DNA from: Gammaproteobacteria bacterium
GTDB lineage: Bacteria > Pseudomonadota > Gammaproteobacteria > Pseudomonadales > Cellvibrionaceae
Direction: 5' to 3'
Length of the DNA: 64,000 nucleotides
NCBI GenBank assembly: GCA_004173475.1
Contig: SEBU01000002.1
Coordinates: forward strand, 496,001 to 560,000
A program made the translations under genes and the position numbers. Below, one piece after another: positions 9,222 to 18,013 of the stretch (positions within the stretch are counted from its first letter, which is position 1; every line of letters begins with the position of its first letter). The notes beneath the pieces are model-generated. The model saw nothing but the letters and a program-made list of their open reading frames with translations. It was not told the DNA's origin and did not search any database.

Positions 9222-10007
9222 ATGAAAACTATTGTTTACCAATCATACAGAACAAATAATGTTCCAGATTGGATTAATACCTGTATGCAAACAGTGAAGG
9301 CCTGGGCAGATTCAAATAAGTTCGATTACCAAACGTTCGACGATTCTTTTTTCGAATATGCTCCCGAGTGGTTTCGAGATAAGACAAATAATGAAATTTG
9401 CCCAGTCACTGACCTCGCTCGTCTTATTTTGGCAAAGCAATTTCTTTCACGAGAGTATGAACGCGCTATTTGGATTGATGCAGACATGCTAGTGTTTGAC
9501 CCTGAAAAACTCGTCGTTAATATTGAACGTGATTTTTTATTCTGCCATGAGATCTGGCTTTTCAAAGACGCAGAGGGTGTAGACCAAATAAGTCATCGAG
9601 TTAATAATTCATTCACGGTTTTCTGCAGAAACAATGTGCATCTGGATTTTTTTATTGATGCTTGTCTACGCATAGGTAGACAGAAAATTACGATCGGTAA
9701 GTTGGACCTAGGAACAAACTTTCTTTCTAACTTACGTAGCATTCTACCCTTTCCACTCATGGAAAATGTTGGCATATTAAGTCCCGCCTTAATGAGAGAA
9801 ATTGTTCTTGAAGAGCCATTAGGGTTAATCGAATACGCGCAAAATTTGATTTTTCCCGTTGCATGCGTGAATCTTTGTGCGTCACTCCAAGGGCAGGAAA
9901 TTCAAGGTGTTATAGCCGATGAGTCGCTGTATATAAATGTTACTCATGCTTTGCTTTCAACACGTGGCGACATTATTAATAGGCTACGCCAACCAGAACG
10001 TTTGTGA
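9222..10007 (+). CDS. Glycosyltransferase, GT-A type with DxD motif
   Basis: 261 aa soluble protein. The N-terminus MKTIVYQSYR opens a Rossmann-like half. VTDLARLILAKQ (62-73) leads into RAIWIDADML (81-90), whose Asp86-x-Asp88 is the metal/sugar-nucleotide DxD of GT-A enzymes. The pattern resembles small capsule or LPS sugar transferases rather than processive synthases. Donor and acceptor cannot be told. It converges with the GT-B-type gene at 10036-11241, and the pair may decorate a common glycan. The region around it is AT-rich and accessory. Confidence 0.7.
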   Translation: MKTIVYQSYRTNNVPDWINTCMQTVKAWADSNKFDYQTFDDSFFEYAPEWFRDKTNNEICPVTDLARLILAKQFLSREYERAIWIDADMLVFDPEKLVVNIERDFLFCHEIWLFKDAEGVDQISHRVNNSFTVFCRNNVHLDFFIDACLRIGRQKITIGKLDLGTNFLSNLRSILPFPLMENVGILSPALMREIVLEEPLGLIEYAQNLIFPVACVNLCASLQGQEIQGVIADESLYINVTHALLSTRGDIINRLRQPERL

Positions 10008-10035
10008 TTCTAAAGTTAATGCAATGGAAAATTTT

Positions 10036-11241
10036 TTAAGGAATTAAACGTTTCACTGCCAAGTTAATTGCCTCTGCTACATCCAGACGAGGCTCAGGGT
10101 GACGATCAAGTAACTTTTTAATTTTTACCCGATAGGAGTCGCTGTTGCCGAGTAGATAGTCCAATAACTCAACAAGCTCATCAACACCGGGGATCTTTTC
10201 AACTAAAACACCTAAACCGGCTTCGTGTAATTTCCTTCCCGTTAGCAGCTGCTCTAACTGAATAGGTAATATCACCATAGGGTTCCCCGCTGCGAGCGAC
10301 TCTTTGCACGAGGAAGCATTTCCGTGACCAACAAATAAATCCACCTGCCCCATAGCACCCTGTAAATCTACAAGCTCGGTGCTGAATTGAAATCGATTAC
10401 TTACATGGGGCTTAAATAAATCTGGGGCGCCTTTAGGACAGGCTATAAAAACGCTAGCCTTACAGCGCGCAAGCGCTTTAATTATCATATCGATGTTGGG
10501 ATGAGCAGGCTTGAGATACGCTAAAATTCTTGGCCGATCCCCACTAATAAAATCTATTTTCGCATTAACAAGTTGTGATGTTGGACCCACACAATAATCT
10601 GCGGATGTTCGACCACTGTAGAGATCAAGTTCAGGAAACGTGCTAATCACTGTGTGATCAACAGCAAATAGTTCTGTCATGTGAGTTAAACGCGGCTGAT
10701 TACGTCTCCCCAGCACTTTGTTAATTCTTTCAAGCACCATCTCCTCCTGCCGCTGAACCAAACCGTCCTCTGTCGGATACGGCCTCCAGTCAACAATAGA
10801 CTGACCGGATACGGGATCGGCAAAACCGGTACCAATTAAAATTTTGGGGAGCGGGTTGTTAATGAGAGCAAGCATAGCGGTCGGTGCGTAATCGAAAATA
10901 ACAAAATCTGGTTTAACCAGATCAACGATCGCTTCCCATGCTTGTACCAGGCAGTCCAGAGACTCATCTTCAAGATATCCCATACATAACAGTGTATCAG
11001 CCAGACAAGCAATGGGCCTTTGCATGGTGATCTTAGGTAACCACACAGGCGCTTGCATTAAGGTTGCATTTGTATCTCGAAATAACGGATATGCTCGAGA
11101 TAAATCTTTAAACGCCAAAACAATGTGGTAGCCCTCTAATTCCAGCGTTTTCGTGATTGCAGAAAAACGTGAAATATGACCCAATTCACCCCCGATTTCC
11201 CATGCACATAAAATAGTTTTTTGAGTCTTGGTTTCAGTCAT
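10036..11241 (-). CDS. Glycosyltransferase, GT1/UGT-like (GT-B fold)
   Basis: 401 aa. The N-terminal acceptor half begins with a Gly-rich loop (EIGGELGHISRF) typical of macrolide or UDP-glycosyltransferases. The C-terminal donor half contains FVGHGNASSCKESLAAGNP followed by a Pro-containing strand and a Gln-Leu segment. This is the GT1/YjiC-like nucleotide-sugar signature, with the HG, S/E and GNP positions in place. A sterol, carotenoid, rhamnolipid or natural-product glycosyltransferase is possible. The ATG start is followed directly by TETKTQKTILCAW. Only 28 bp separate its stop from that of the other glycosyltransferase, with no terminator seen. Confidence 0.75.
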   Translation of the reverse strand: MTETKTQKTILCAWEIGGELGHISRFSAITKTLELEGYHIVLAFKDLSRAYPLFRDTNATLMQAPVWLPKITMQRPIACLADTLLCMGYLEDESLDCLVQAWEAIVDLVKPDFVIFDYAPTAMLALINNPLPKILIGTGFADPVSGQSIVDWRPYPTEDGLVQRQEEMVLERINKVLGRRNQPRLTHMTELFAVDHTVISTFPELDLYSGRTSADYCVGPTSQLVNAKIDFISGDRPRILAYLKPAHPNIDMIIKALARCKASVFIACPKGAPDLFKPHVSNRFQFSTELVDLQGAMGQVDLFVGHGNASSCKESLAAGNPMVILPIQLEQLLTGRKLHEAGLGVLVEKIPGVDELVELLDYLLGNSDSYRVKIKKLLDRHPEPRLDVAEAINLAVKRLIP

Positions 11242-11363
11242 TAAATTGGTACTCCACTCTAATATTTTAGTGCCATTGGGAGTGCTCCGGCAGCTTATGT
11301 TACGCTCACTATTTTTACCTATTCACCGCATTTTCTAACTGCAATCCTTAAAAGGACCTTACT

Positions 11364-12980
11364 ATGAAAAAAATCCATGCCATACCCTTATTGATCGCAG
11401 CAGCAGCTCAGCATGCAAATTCTGCTGTGACGTCCAAGCCTGATTCGGCGACCATGATACTAGGCACTGGCTCAGTTACAATTGATGTGTTAGCAAATGA
11501 TACAACTGATCAGAACAGCGGTTTATCTATTGCACATTATCTCGATTATCCTGATTACGGCTCGTTAGTAATCAATGAAAATGGAACAGTAACATATACC
11601 CCAAATGAGGGTTTCATAGGTATAGATACCTTTACTTACGAAGCATCAGACAGTACCGGTTATGGCGGCGCGTTAGTGACTATTGAAGTAAAAGCAAGAA
11701 CTGAAGAACCGGAGGAGCCCGTAGAACCAGAAGAACCCGAAGAACCTGTCGAGCCAGAGGAGCCAGTTGACCCTATTGAACCGGTAGAACCAGCGCGCCC
11801 AGTCTTCAATATCGAAACCTATGTTACGGGTGAGAGAAACAAATCTGTAGCTGCCATGCTGGGTAAAGCCTGTAATTCTGAGCTGGTGTCAGACAAGCTT
11901 ACGAGTAGTTGTGACCAGCTATCCGCTCAAGCAAATGAAAGCGGCAATTTGGATAATGTAGTGTCCAGAATTGCGCCTGATGAATCTCTAATACAACGCC
12001 GGCTCATGTCGGAAAATACCCGCAATAAAACGTCGCGTTTGTATCAGGGTTTGGCTTCTCTGCGCACGTCGAGCGGACCAGCGAGCGTCAGCTTTAATAA
12101 TCAGGTACTAACATCTGGTGGAGGCGCTGGAGATGGATTTAGCTCTCCATGGACACTGCTAACCTCTGTCCAAAGCGAGCACTTCGAGCGTAATGAAACT
12201 TCGAAAGAAGCAGGATACGAATCTAGTAATCTCGGCGCATTAGTGGGGCTTGGGTATCGGATAAACAATGATTTGAACTTGGGTATTGCCCTTGACTGGT
12301 CATCTTATGAAGTTGATTTTGCCAGCAAAGGCGGCAATCTAGATTCGGATATCACCAGCCTGACTGGATTTTTGTCCTACTACAAAGGCCAATTCAGCGT
12401 AAATGTTCAAGCCGGTTATACATCGGGTGATACACAAGCAAAACGCGTTTTCGAATTTCCCACGCGCTCGGTGGCTGCGAGTGATTACGGTAGCAACCAA
12501 TGGAACGTGAGTACGCAACTAGATTGGGCATGGCATCCTGGCGCTTGGGGAGTCAGCCCATTTTTACGCGTGGATTATTTAAATACTGAGATAGATGCAT
12601 TCGTAGAAACGGGTGATTCGATTTGGAATAGTTCCACCGATAAACAAACTCACAAACTGCTTAATAGCAGTCTCGGTCTTGACACAACCTATACCATCAC
12701 CAAATCCTGGGGCGTAATTATTCCAGGGGTAAAGTTGAGCGCTATTAATCAATCGAATCTCTCCAATGACCCGGTAAACTTTCAGTTAGTGGATGCAAGT
12801 AGCTTGGGTAATTTCCAACTTCGTGCCGACTCAGCGGATAGCATGTTTTATGAGTGGACATTAGGCACAGCCATCGTATTACCCAATGGCGTTTCGACAT
12901 TTGTTTCAGCGCGTTCAGTAACCGGCCTCAGTGAATCGAGCGCCCGCCAAATTACTGCTGGGATTAACTGGGAGTTTTAA
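11364..12980 (+). CDS. Autotransporter-like outer-membrane barrel protein with cadherin-like domain and Glu-Pro linker
   Basis: 538 aa. Signal peptide about 1-21 (ends ANSA). Residues 25-110 form a VCBS/cadherin-like Ig module (DVLAND, GTVTYTPNEGF, DTFTYEASD). Residues 113-147 are a repetitive, acidic Glu-Pro linker. From about 265 onward alternating aromatic strands form an autotransporter-type beta-barrel ending in INWEF, with the terminal Phe expected of Omp85-inserted proteins. The passenger is too small for a classic autotransporter. The Glu-Pro tract resembles periplasmic rods that span the cell-wall gap. Start supported by AAAGGACC; a strong terminator follows the stop. Confidence 0.8.
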   Translation: MKKIHAIPLLIAAAAQHANSAVTSKPDSATMILGTGSVTIDVLANDTTDQNSGLSIAHYLDYPDYGSLVINENGTVTYTPNEGFIGIDTFTYEASDSTGYGGALVTIEVKARTEEPEEPVEPEEPEEPVEPEEPVDPIEPVEPARPVFNIETYVTGERNKSVAAMLGKACNSELVSDKLTSSCDQLSAQANESGNLDNVVSRIAPDESLIQRRLMSENTRNKTSRLYQGLASLRTSSGPASVSFNNQVLTSGGGAGDGFSSPWTLLTSVQSEHFERNETSKEAGYESSNLGALVGLGYRINNDLNLGIALDWSSYEVDFASKGGNLDSDITSLTGFLSYYKGQFSVNVQAGYTSGDTQAKRVFEFPTRSVAASDYGSNQWNVSTQLDWAWHPGAWGVSPFLRVDYLNTEIDAFVETGDSIWNSSTDKQTHKLLNSSLGLDTTYTITKSWGVIIPGVKLSAINQSNLSNDPVNFQLVDASSLGNFQLRADSADSMFYEWTLGTAIVLPNGVSTFVSARSVTGLSESSARQITAGINWEF

Positions 12981-13001
12981 TGTAACTGCGGTCTCGTCGT
13001 T

Positions 13002-13035
13002 AAAAAGCCATGTTCTAACATGGCTTTTTCTTTTT
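13002..13035 (+). terminator. Rho-independent terminator after the barrel protein
   Basis: Perfect 12-bp stem AAAAAGCCATGT / ACATGGCTTTTT with a TCTA loop and a T-rich tail, 21 bp after the 12980 stop. It is symmetric enough to serve the opposite strand as well. Confidence 0.9.
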
Positions 13036-13108
13036 AAATGCTGCGTTAACTTGATCAAACAATCTCTTTTTCAAACTTTTAAAATCTTACAAATTTTTTA
13101 ATCAAATT

Positions 13109-13537
13109 CTAAAACGTGACTTTAACTGAAGCCGCACTACGCTGTGCTTCACCATGATAAACAGCTTCAATATTGTTACCGTCAGGGTCCAGTACAAAAG
13201 CAGCGTAGTAACCAGGATGGTACGGGCGCTCGCCAGGTTTGCCATTATCCCTTCCTCCATTTGTCACAGCGGCTTTGTAAAACTCGTCCACTATCGCTCG
13301 GCTTTTTGCCTGAAATGCCAAATGATGGCGCCCAGTAAGTTCTCCTTGCGCAGCTTCACTTTGCGGGGTAGACACAAATAATTCATCTGCCCAAAAAAAA
13401 TCCTCCCCGGTACCCCCTATGGGAATATCGAGGACGTTAAATACCGCCGTGTAAAATTTTTGACTGGCTGGAAGATCCTTAACAACCAATTGAATATGGT
13501 CTATTAATCTGCCACGGTGCAATTCTTGCGCGCTCAT
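13109..13537 (-). CDS. VOC family protein (glyoxalase/bleomycin-resistance fold)
   Basis: 142 aa. The start at MSAQELHRG is chosen because GGGAGAG lies just upstream; a longer in-frame start lacks this. Single VOC module: IDHIQLVVKDLPASQKFY at the N-terminus, HHLAFQAKS in the middle and a C-terminal FVLDPDGNNIEAVYH, which holds the usual metal-binding Glu. Members are small dioxygenases, isomerases, thiol transferases or binding proteins, and the substrate cannot be inferred. It stands alone between two unrelated + strand genes. Confidence 0.85.
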   Translation of the reverse strand: MSAQELHRGRLIDHIQLVVKDLPASQKFYTAVFNVLDIPIGGTGEDFFWADELFVSTPQSEAAQGELTGRHHLAFQAKSRAIVDEFYKAAVTNGGRDNGKPGERPYHPGYYAAFVLDPDGNNIEAVYHGEAQRSAASVKVTF

Positions 13538-13666
13538 TTTGCTCTCCCGAAAACTATTTAGATGCCTATCGAACAAAACGCAGAGTTTGTACTATAAGAT
13601 GGGATTTCAGTGTTTCAAAAATGTTCCCCAATTCAATCAAAAATAACTTTCAGTACGAATAATCCT

Positions 13667-14284
13667 ATGATTAAAAAAATTCAATTCTCCCTCATTGTCA
13701 TGTTATTCATTCTAACGATCTGCTTGGTGCTGTCAGGAATACATCCTTTTGATAGAACCACTTGGGTACTTGAAATCTTTCCAATCCTGATTGCACTTCC
13801 CATTTTATTTTTAACCTACAATAATTTTCGTCTCACTCAGCTGCTTTATTTTTTTATATTGATACATATGCTGGTCTTAATATGCGGTGGCGCTTATTCA
13901 TATGCGCGAGTCCCGTTTGGATTTACGCTGCAAGACTGGTTACATTTATCGCGCAACCCTTACGATAAAATCGGGCATTTCTTTCAGGGCTTTTCGCCCG
14001 CATTAATTGCGCGAGAAATTCTAATTAGAAAGCAAATTGTGAATGGAAAAAAAATGTTGTTTTTTATCATCGTATGTATAGTTCTGGCCATCAGCGCGAG
14101 CTATGAACTCATTGAATGGGCTGCGGCTTTAATCTTGAAGCAAGGAGCAGAAGAATTTTTAGGAACCCAAGGCGATATGTGGGATACGCAATCGGATATG
14201 TTTCTTGCGCTGATCGGCGCGATTGTTGCTTTACTTGGGCTTACAAAAATTCACGACCAACAAATTAAAAAACTTCAACCGTAA
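13667..14284 (+). CDS. yjdF: YjdF-like inner-membrane protein (DUF2238)
   Basis: 205 aa from the ATG at 13667. A GTG at 13610 would add 19 residues, but the shorter form matches the E. coli YjdF length. Five to six membrane helices are visible. Conserved family features are seen: NPYDKIGHFFQGF (about 104-116), SYELIEWA (about 146-153) and the acidic TQGDMWDTQSDM before the last helix. The function of the family is not established. The His and Asp clusters on one face suggest metal or ion handling, which is inference. No operon partner. Confidence 0.8.
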   Translation: MIKKIQFSLIVMLFILTICLVLSGIHPFDRTTWVLEIFPILIALPILFLTYNNFRLTQLLYFFILIHMLVLICGGAYSYARVPFGFTLQDWLHLSRNPYDKIGHFFQGFSPALIAREILIRKQIVNGKKMLFFIIVCIVLAISASYELIEWAAALILKQGAEEFLGTQGDMWDTQSDMFLALIGAIVALLGLTKIHDQQIKKLQP

Positions 14285-14378
14285 AAGTTTGTTAATAAAT
14301 GGCACAATTCTGTTCGATCATTGATAATTGTCAGACAATACAGATTTCAGAAACAGCGCATAAAATGGGGAAAAGAAA

Positions 14379-16373
14379 ATGAAAAAAAATAATCACCACC
14401 AGATTACTCAGTTTATCGCAGCACTCACGCTGTTTTTAAGTACATCACTTTTCGCCGACAATATTTCTTTAGATGTAGACCTGACTACAAAAGCCACAAT
14501 TCAACCAACTATGTATGGTATTTTTTTTGAAGACATAAATTTTGCCGCAGACGGCGGCTTATATGGCGAGCTGGTAAAGAATCGTTCGTTCGAATTTGCG
14601 CAACCAATGATGGGCTGGACCCAGCCAGACACAGACCCCTACTCCGTCAATGAAAATTCCGGTATTGCCAACACGATAAATTTTGAAAAAAATAAAACTA
14701 ACAAAAATATTATGCGCGTGAATGTCTTTAACGATAAAAAGTACAGCCTGGTTAACGAGGGCTTTCGCGGCATAGGCATTCATAAAGGCGAAACTTATCG
14801 TTTTTCATTTTATGCAACTAATCCGGAAGGAGGAATTAAACGTGTGATCGCACAGTTAGTCGATGCAAATGGCAAAGTAATCGCCAACACAGCAATATCA
14901 ACTGCAAGCAAAGATTGGCAACATTACACTAAAACCTTTGTAGCGAATGCAACTGAAGAAAAAGCCAGACTGAAAATCACCTTTGAAGGTGCGGGCTCGC
15001 TGGACATGGACATGATCTCCTTATCTCCCACCGCAACCTGGAAAGGACGCGAGAATGGTTTGCGCAAAGATGTTGTGCAACTACTGGCTGATTTAAAGCC
15101 GGGGTTTTTACGTTTTCCGGGCGGTTGCATTATCGAAGGCAGAACGCTTGCTGAGCGCTATCAATGGAAAAACACCTTGGGTCAGCCCGATAATCGCCCA
15201 ACCATGATTAGCCGCTGGAACAATGAATTTAAACATAAACTCACACCGGATTATTTTCAAAGTTTTGGCCTCGGCTTTTATGAATATTTTCAACTAGCTG
15301 AAGACATAGGCGCAGCACCTATTCCTGTACTGAGCTGTGGCATAGCTTGCCAATTTAACAGCGGAGAGTTAGTGCCGGTTTCAGAGTTAGATCCCTATAT
15401 TCAGGATGCTATTGATTTAATCGAATTTGCGAACGGCGCAACTGATTCGCCGTGGGGCAAAGTACGAACACAAATGGGACACCCCAAAACTTTCAACTTA
15501 AAATATATTGGCATCGGCAATGAGCAATGGGGTCCGCAATACATTGAACGCTTTAAAATGTTTCAGAAAGTATTAAAGGAAAAGTATCCAGATATTGTTT
15601 TAATTTCCGGTTCAGGCCCCTTCGCTGATGGTCACATGTTTGATTATGCGCACCGCGAATTGAAAAAATTGAACGCAGAAATAATTGATGAGCACTACTA
15701 TCAAGATATAGCGTGGTTTAAAAACAACGCCACTCGCTATGATAATTACGATCGTAATGGCCCCAAAATTTTCGCCGGAGAATATGCTGCACAAAGTGTT
15801 GCTGTAGTAAGCCCAGAGAATAAAAACTCATGGGAAACCGCGCTCGCAGAAGCCGCATTTATGACTGGATTGGAACGTAACGCTGACCTGGTGCAAATGA
15901 CATCTTACGCACCTCTGATGGCACACACTGAAGCTTGGCAGTGGTCACCGAATATGATTTGGTTTAACAATTTGCAAGTGCTGCCTACCGTTAATTATCA
16001 AGTACAAAAATTGTTTTCCAACAACAAAGGCACCGACTTGGTAAGCATCACTCGCAACGGAAAACCACTAACGGGACAAGACGGCCTCTACGCCTCCGCA
16101 GTCACCGAACAGGAAGGCAAGGCTCTCATCGTAAAACTGGTAAACACCGAATCACCTACGCGCGACGTTCAATTCAATTTGCCCACAAATGTAAAAAAAT
16201 CTGGCGCAATCGTCACTGTGTTAAACGCTAAAACCTTGCAAACCGAAAACAGCTTTTCGTCACCAGATCTTGTTAAGCCCGAAATCCGCAAAGAGAAATT
16301 TAGAAGCAATTCCGTTACTTACACAACACCACCCCACTCTGTGTCTGTAATCCGTATACCTCTTAAGCACTAA
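14379..16373 (+). CDS. Alpha-L-arabinofuranosidase, GH51, exported
   Basis: 664 aa. Signal peptide about 1-26 (ends LFA). It releases terminal arabinofuranose from arabinoxylan or arabinan. GH51 hallmarks: MYGIFFEDINFAADGGLYGE near the start, a jelly-roll insertion (about 95-215), GFLRFPGGCI, and the TIM barrel with the acid/base Glu382 in IGNEQWG. Nucleophile Glu468 is in FAGEYAA. Many GH51 enzymes are intracellular; the signal peptide here implies periplasmic or surface action, as in plant-wall-degrading Cellvibrio. No sugar transporter, TonB receptor or regulator is adjacent. GGGGAAAAG precedes the ATG. Confidence 0.92.
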   Translation: MKKNNHHQITQFIAALTLFLSTSLFADNISLDVDLTTKATIQPTMYGIFFEDINFAADGGLYGELVKNRSFEFAQPMMGWTQPDTDPYSVNENSGIANTINFEKNKTNKNIMRVNVFNDKKYSLVNEGFRGIGIHKGETYRFSFYATNPEGGIKRVIAQLVDANGKVIANTAISTASKDWQHYTKTFVANATEEKARLKITFEGAGSLDMDMISLSPTATWKGRENGLRKDVVQLLADLKPGFLRFPGGCIIEGRTLAERYQWKNTLGQPDNRPTMISRWNNEFKHKLTPDYFQSFGLGFYEYFQLAEDIGAAPIPVLSCGIACQFNSGELVPVSELDPYIQDAIDLIEFANGATDSPWGKVRTQMGHPKTFNLKYIGIGNEQWGPQYIERFKMFQKVLKEKYPDIVLISGSGPFADGHMFDYAHRELKKLNAEIIDEHYYQDIAWFKNNATRYDNYDRNGPKIFAGEYAAQSVAVVSPENKNSWETALAEAAFMTGLERNADLVQMTSYAPLMAHTEAWQWSPNMIWFNNLQVLPTVNYQVQKLFSNNKGTDLVSITRNGKPLTGQDGLYASAVTEQEGKALIVKLVNTESPTRDVQFNLPTNVKKSGAIVTVLNAKTLQTENSFSSPDLVKPEIRKEKFRSNSVTYTTPPHSVSVIRIPLKH

Positions 16374-16414
16374 AGGATTAATTGGATTTTAGAATATTAA
16401 GTAAAAGCGAAAAT

Positions 16415-16674
16415 ATGTATGAATTAGACAATGAGAAATTAGCGAGGGCGAAGAAAATAACGCCGCTACCGCCTCAGGAGAATTATTTGGGATGGGAAAA
16501 GACGCGCAGATTACCTGGGCGTAAGCGATAAAACATTTTTTTGACAGAATATCGAAAACCCACGGCTTTCCGTCGCCAGTAAAATTACCAAGCGGCTCAG
16601 GGCGCCGTGGTCATTCGCACTGGTATGCATTTGAAATAACTGACTGGGCAGCCCAACAGAAACGAGCAAGCTGA
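16415..16674 (+). pseudogene. AlpA-like DNA-binding regulator pseudogene (two frameshifts)
   Basis: The frame from ATG 16415 runs 38 codons to TAA 16529. Skipping one base in GGG (16517-16519) continues it as VSDKTFF. Skipping one T of the run of seven at 16536-16542 continues it as DRISKTHGFPSPVKLPSG and on to WYAFEITDWAAQQKR, ending at TGA 16672. The restored product of about 85 aa has the helix-turn-helix then FPSPVKL...W layout of AlpA/excisionase-type phage regulators. Both lesions lie in homopolymers, so sequencing error is possible. It lies between GH51 and the remnants of an integrated element. It accounts for the otherwise empty 308-bp gap. Confidence 0.65.
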
Positions 16675-16681
16675 CATTGAA

Positions 16682-17500
16682 TTAATTTTTGGCAGAATTA
16701 ACAGATGAATTTTGCACGGATTTCAATATCCCTGGAAAAGGCCTCGATATGGTAGTTTTCTCAATTCTTTCGATAGATTCCCATCTTATAAATGAAACCA
16801 CACCTTTGTCGTCTGAAATTAGTACGCCTTTATTAAACGTTCTAAGCACTTGTACAGCCTCAGCGGTACCGGAGGAAACTAATTTATATTCCGGCCTGTA
16901 ATGCATTGCAAGCTCACCGGAGTAGTAACCAATCACGGCGAACAGCACTATTATGAATGGTCCATGTTTTACGAACGTTTGCAAAGGGGACGACAAATCG
17001 CTCTTAAAAAAACGAGGCCAAATGTAGGTGTGAAATAACGTCTGCCAAATGAGTATTTCCGCAACTACTGCAAAGAGTATTAAATTTGTACCTAACAATA
17101 TAATGGCAATAACCAGAAATGCCCCGAGCGACCATGCCATTAAATTAGATTTTTTCTCATCTCGTTTTGACTTTTTAGTAATTGCTTGGAGTCTCTCTAG
17201 TTCCTTTTGCAAACCTTCAAGACCAGAAGGCTCGAGCTCTTTGCGAAGGTCCTGTTCTGAAGGCCTCATTGAACGCTGAACCAAGACTTGCAGAGTCGCC
17301 AACAACCCTAAGGGAGCCCAAAAAAGAACGCTTCTTGCATGATCCGACAGCTCGGTTGGGAGCTGACTAAATGGCACACCTACGCGCATAAAAAATCCAA
17401 AATCATATGAGACAGACACAACCAAACTGATTGCTGCGATTAACGGCAGTAGCCCCGCAACATCGTTTAACGAAATTTGTGATAACGTCTTGTCTTTCAT
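16682..17500 (-). CDS. Integral membrane protein of unknown function in island remnant
   Basis: 272 aa. Hydrophobic segments near residues 12-34, 57-76, 122-150 (probably two) and 178-198. A charged stretch (about 80-120, rich in Glu, Lys and Leu) may form a coiled coil between the second and third. The soluble C-terminal tail of about 70 aa ends with SIERIEKTT. This layout, helices followed by a short domain ending in I-x-R-I-E, resembles the unrelated-looking protein at 4117-4776. No named family recognised. It is the only intact gene between an AlpA pseudogene and an integrase fragment, so it is probably cargo of the integrated element. Confidence 0.65.
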   Translation of the reverse strand: MKDKTLSQISLNDVAGLLPLIAAISLVVSVSYDFGFFMRVGVPFSQLPTELSDHARSVLFWAPLGLLATLQVLVQRSMRPSEQDLRKELEPSGLEGLQKELERLQAITKKSKRDEKKSNLMAWSLGAFLVIAIILLGTNLILFAVVAEILIWQTLFHTYIWPRFFKSDLSSPLQTFVKHGPFIIVLFAVIGYYSGELAMHYRPEYKLVSSGTAEAVQVLRTFNKGVLISDDKGVVSFIRWESIERIEKTTISRPFPGILKSVQNSSVNSAKN

Positions 17501-17601
17501 GATTTTTCTCGGGCAATATCAGAGACGAGCGAAACGATAATTTTTCGAATTCTAGAAAAATCTCGGCTTGCTCAAAAATGGAAAGTAACGCAGCGCGGCT
17601 T

Positions 17602-17756
17602 TTATCCTAGCTTAGAAGCGAGTTCTACGGCAGATTTATTGTAATAGGTCACGAGTGCTTGAGATCTCTGTGCCCAACCATTCGCGCGAGGTCTAACACT
17701 TCAAGCTTAGCAGCCAACCTGGTAATTGCCTCATGTGTGTAATATCGCGAAGGTTA
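17602..17756 (-). pseudogene. Tyrosine recombinase (integrase) C-terminal remnant
   Basis: On the minus strand a fragment reads HEAITRLAAK then ARMVGHRDLK, hits a frame break, and resumes in another frame as LVTYYNKSAVELASKLG before a TAA at 17602-17604. These are the C-terminal box II hallmarks of phage/ICE integrases: HxxR region, GHRD and the Tyr nucleophile. LRDIT lies in a third frame just upstream. The rest of the gene is gone. It sits 258 bp from the 3' end of tRNA-Leu, the usual place for an integrase. The remaining bases of the 17501-18013 gap show no other gene. Confidence 0.65.
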
Positions 17757-18013
17757 AATATCCCACTTAGCCTTTTTTAAATAAGCAGGTCGAATATATA
17801 TCCATTCACACATAATTTTTCATGCAGGAAAAGATATATTGCAATTGTAGTTGTAAATTCACCAAGGCCGGAAATTTGTCCGGAACAAAATTTGGCAGGA
17901 CAACTGGCCCATAGGGCTGAGCAAATGGATGTGCGAACCACCTGAATCGGAATCGGTTCAGGGCACGCGAAAAACTCCTTACGAAGAAAAATTTAGTTCG
18001 AAAACAAATAAGA

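Noticed and set aside
16374-18013. Complete prophage
   Set aside because: Only an AlpA-like pseudogene, one membrane protein and an integrase fragment are present; no structural, lysis or replication genes.
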